Shown here: piece after piece, positions 14,104 through 14,327 of the stretch
How positions within the stretch are numbered: the first letter of the stretch is position 1
How the letters are laid out: the number at the start of each line of letters is the position of its first letter
DNA from: an uncultured Clostridia bacterium
GTDB lineage: Bacteria; Bacillota; Clostridia; Oscillospirales; Ruminococcaceae
Reading direction: 5' to 3'
NCBI GenBank assembly: GCA_937891895.1
Contig: CALATN010000040.1
Location: 1 to 14,327, forward strand
Length of the DNA stretch: 14,327 bases
The notes under the pieces: model-generated
What the model saw: only the letters and a program-made list of their open reading frames with translations
Told to the model about the DNA's origin: nothing
Databases searched by the model: none
Translations under genes and position numbers: made by a program

Positions 14104-14327
14104 TTATTTAAAACGATCGATTAACCATTTTGGCATTTTGTCTTTGATATCTTCTTTTGGCTTATTGAATTCTTCTACTTTTGTTTCTACTTGAGTAGTT
14201 TGTCCACTGCCAAGTCCAACAAGTTCTGCTTCTCTTCTTTGTTCTTCTTGTTCTTCCGCATTTGTTTGTTGGGTTTGGTCAAATCCAGTTGCGATAACAG
14301 TAACGATGATTGCGCCATCTAGACCTG
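14104..14327 (-). CDS. ftsZ: Cell division protein FtsZ, C-terminal end (partial)
   Basis: FtsZ is the tubulin-like GTPase that forms the division ring. Only the last 74 codons are in the window; the 5' part lies beyond the right edge. The conserved end of the globular domain, GLDGAIIVTVIATGFD, is intact. It is followed by an acidic, Gln/Glu-rich variable linker of about 45 residues and the conserved C-terminal peptide DKMPKWLIDRFK, which binds FtsA, SepF or similar anchors. ftsZ is normally a single-copy gene in the dcw cluster, not near aroF. Base composition is more AT-rich than in the LRR and aroF genes, suggesting a different source genome. Confidence 0.93.
   Translation of the reverse strand, partial: GLDGAIIVTVIATGFDQTQQTNAEEQEEQRREAELVGLGSGQTTQVETKVEEFNKPKEDIKDKMPKWLIDRFK

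Overview
The window looks like a gut Oscillospiraceae/Ruminococcus-type Firmicute. The basis is strong AGGAGG-like ribosome binding sites, sigma-A promoters, rho-independent terminators, moderate GC, and the gene content (TerD-type stress module, MoxR/DUF58/transglutaminase operon, SDS22-type leucine-rich-repeat lipoprotein). The genus is an inference. The last ~640 bases (from 13690) are AT-richer and appear to come from elsewhere.

Region 1 (1-5009, + strand) is a tight operon. In order it holds a protein kinase cut by the window edge with a zinc-ribbon and FHA-like tail, a degenerate P-type ATPase, a protein joining a beta-rich N-terminal part to a C-terminal TerD domain, and a nitroreductase. 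The first three form a Ter-type (tellurite/stress-response) module. The ATPase keeps its DKTG phosphorylation motif but has lost the ion-binding, dephosphorylation and part of the hinge motifs, plus most C-terminal membrane helices, so it is probably a sensor or scaffold rather than a pump. A bidirectional terminator at 5015-5040 closes the operon.

Region 2 (5046-11743, - strand) holds a methyl-accepting chemotaxis-like receptor with its own promoter. Upstream of it is a three-gene operon in the order MoxR AAA+ ATPase, DUF58 protein, membrane transglutaminase (TgpA-like). That operon starts from an extended -10 promoter at 11787-11815 and ends at a strong terminator at 6950-6979.

Region 3 (11744-13689, + strand) starts with a near-perfect sigma-A promoter and a 38-codon Phe-rich leader ORF (10 TTT codons). 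Next come mutually exclusive antiterminator and terminator pairings, an LRR lipoprotein gene, and aroF, encoding a type I-beta DAHP synthase, the entry enzyme of aromatic amino acid synthesis. This is the layout of a ribosome-mediated Phe attenuator. If read-through passes the LRR gene, it would control aroF too.

Region 4 (13690-14327) is a foreign tail. aroF stops abruptly inside its conserved KPRTSPYSF motif. It is followed by an inverted, frameshifted fragment of a P-loop ATPase, then a terminator and the C-terminal end of an ftsZ gene on the - strand. A chimeric metagenomic assembly is the simplest explanation.
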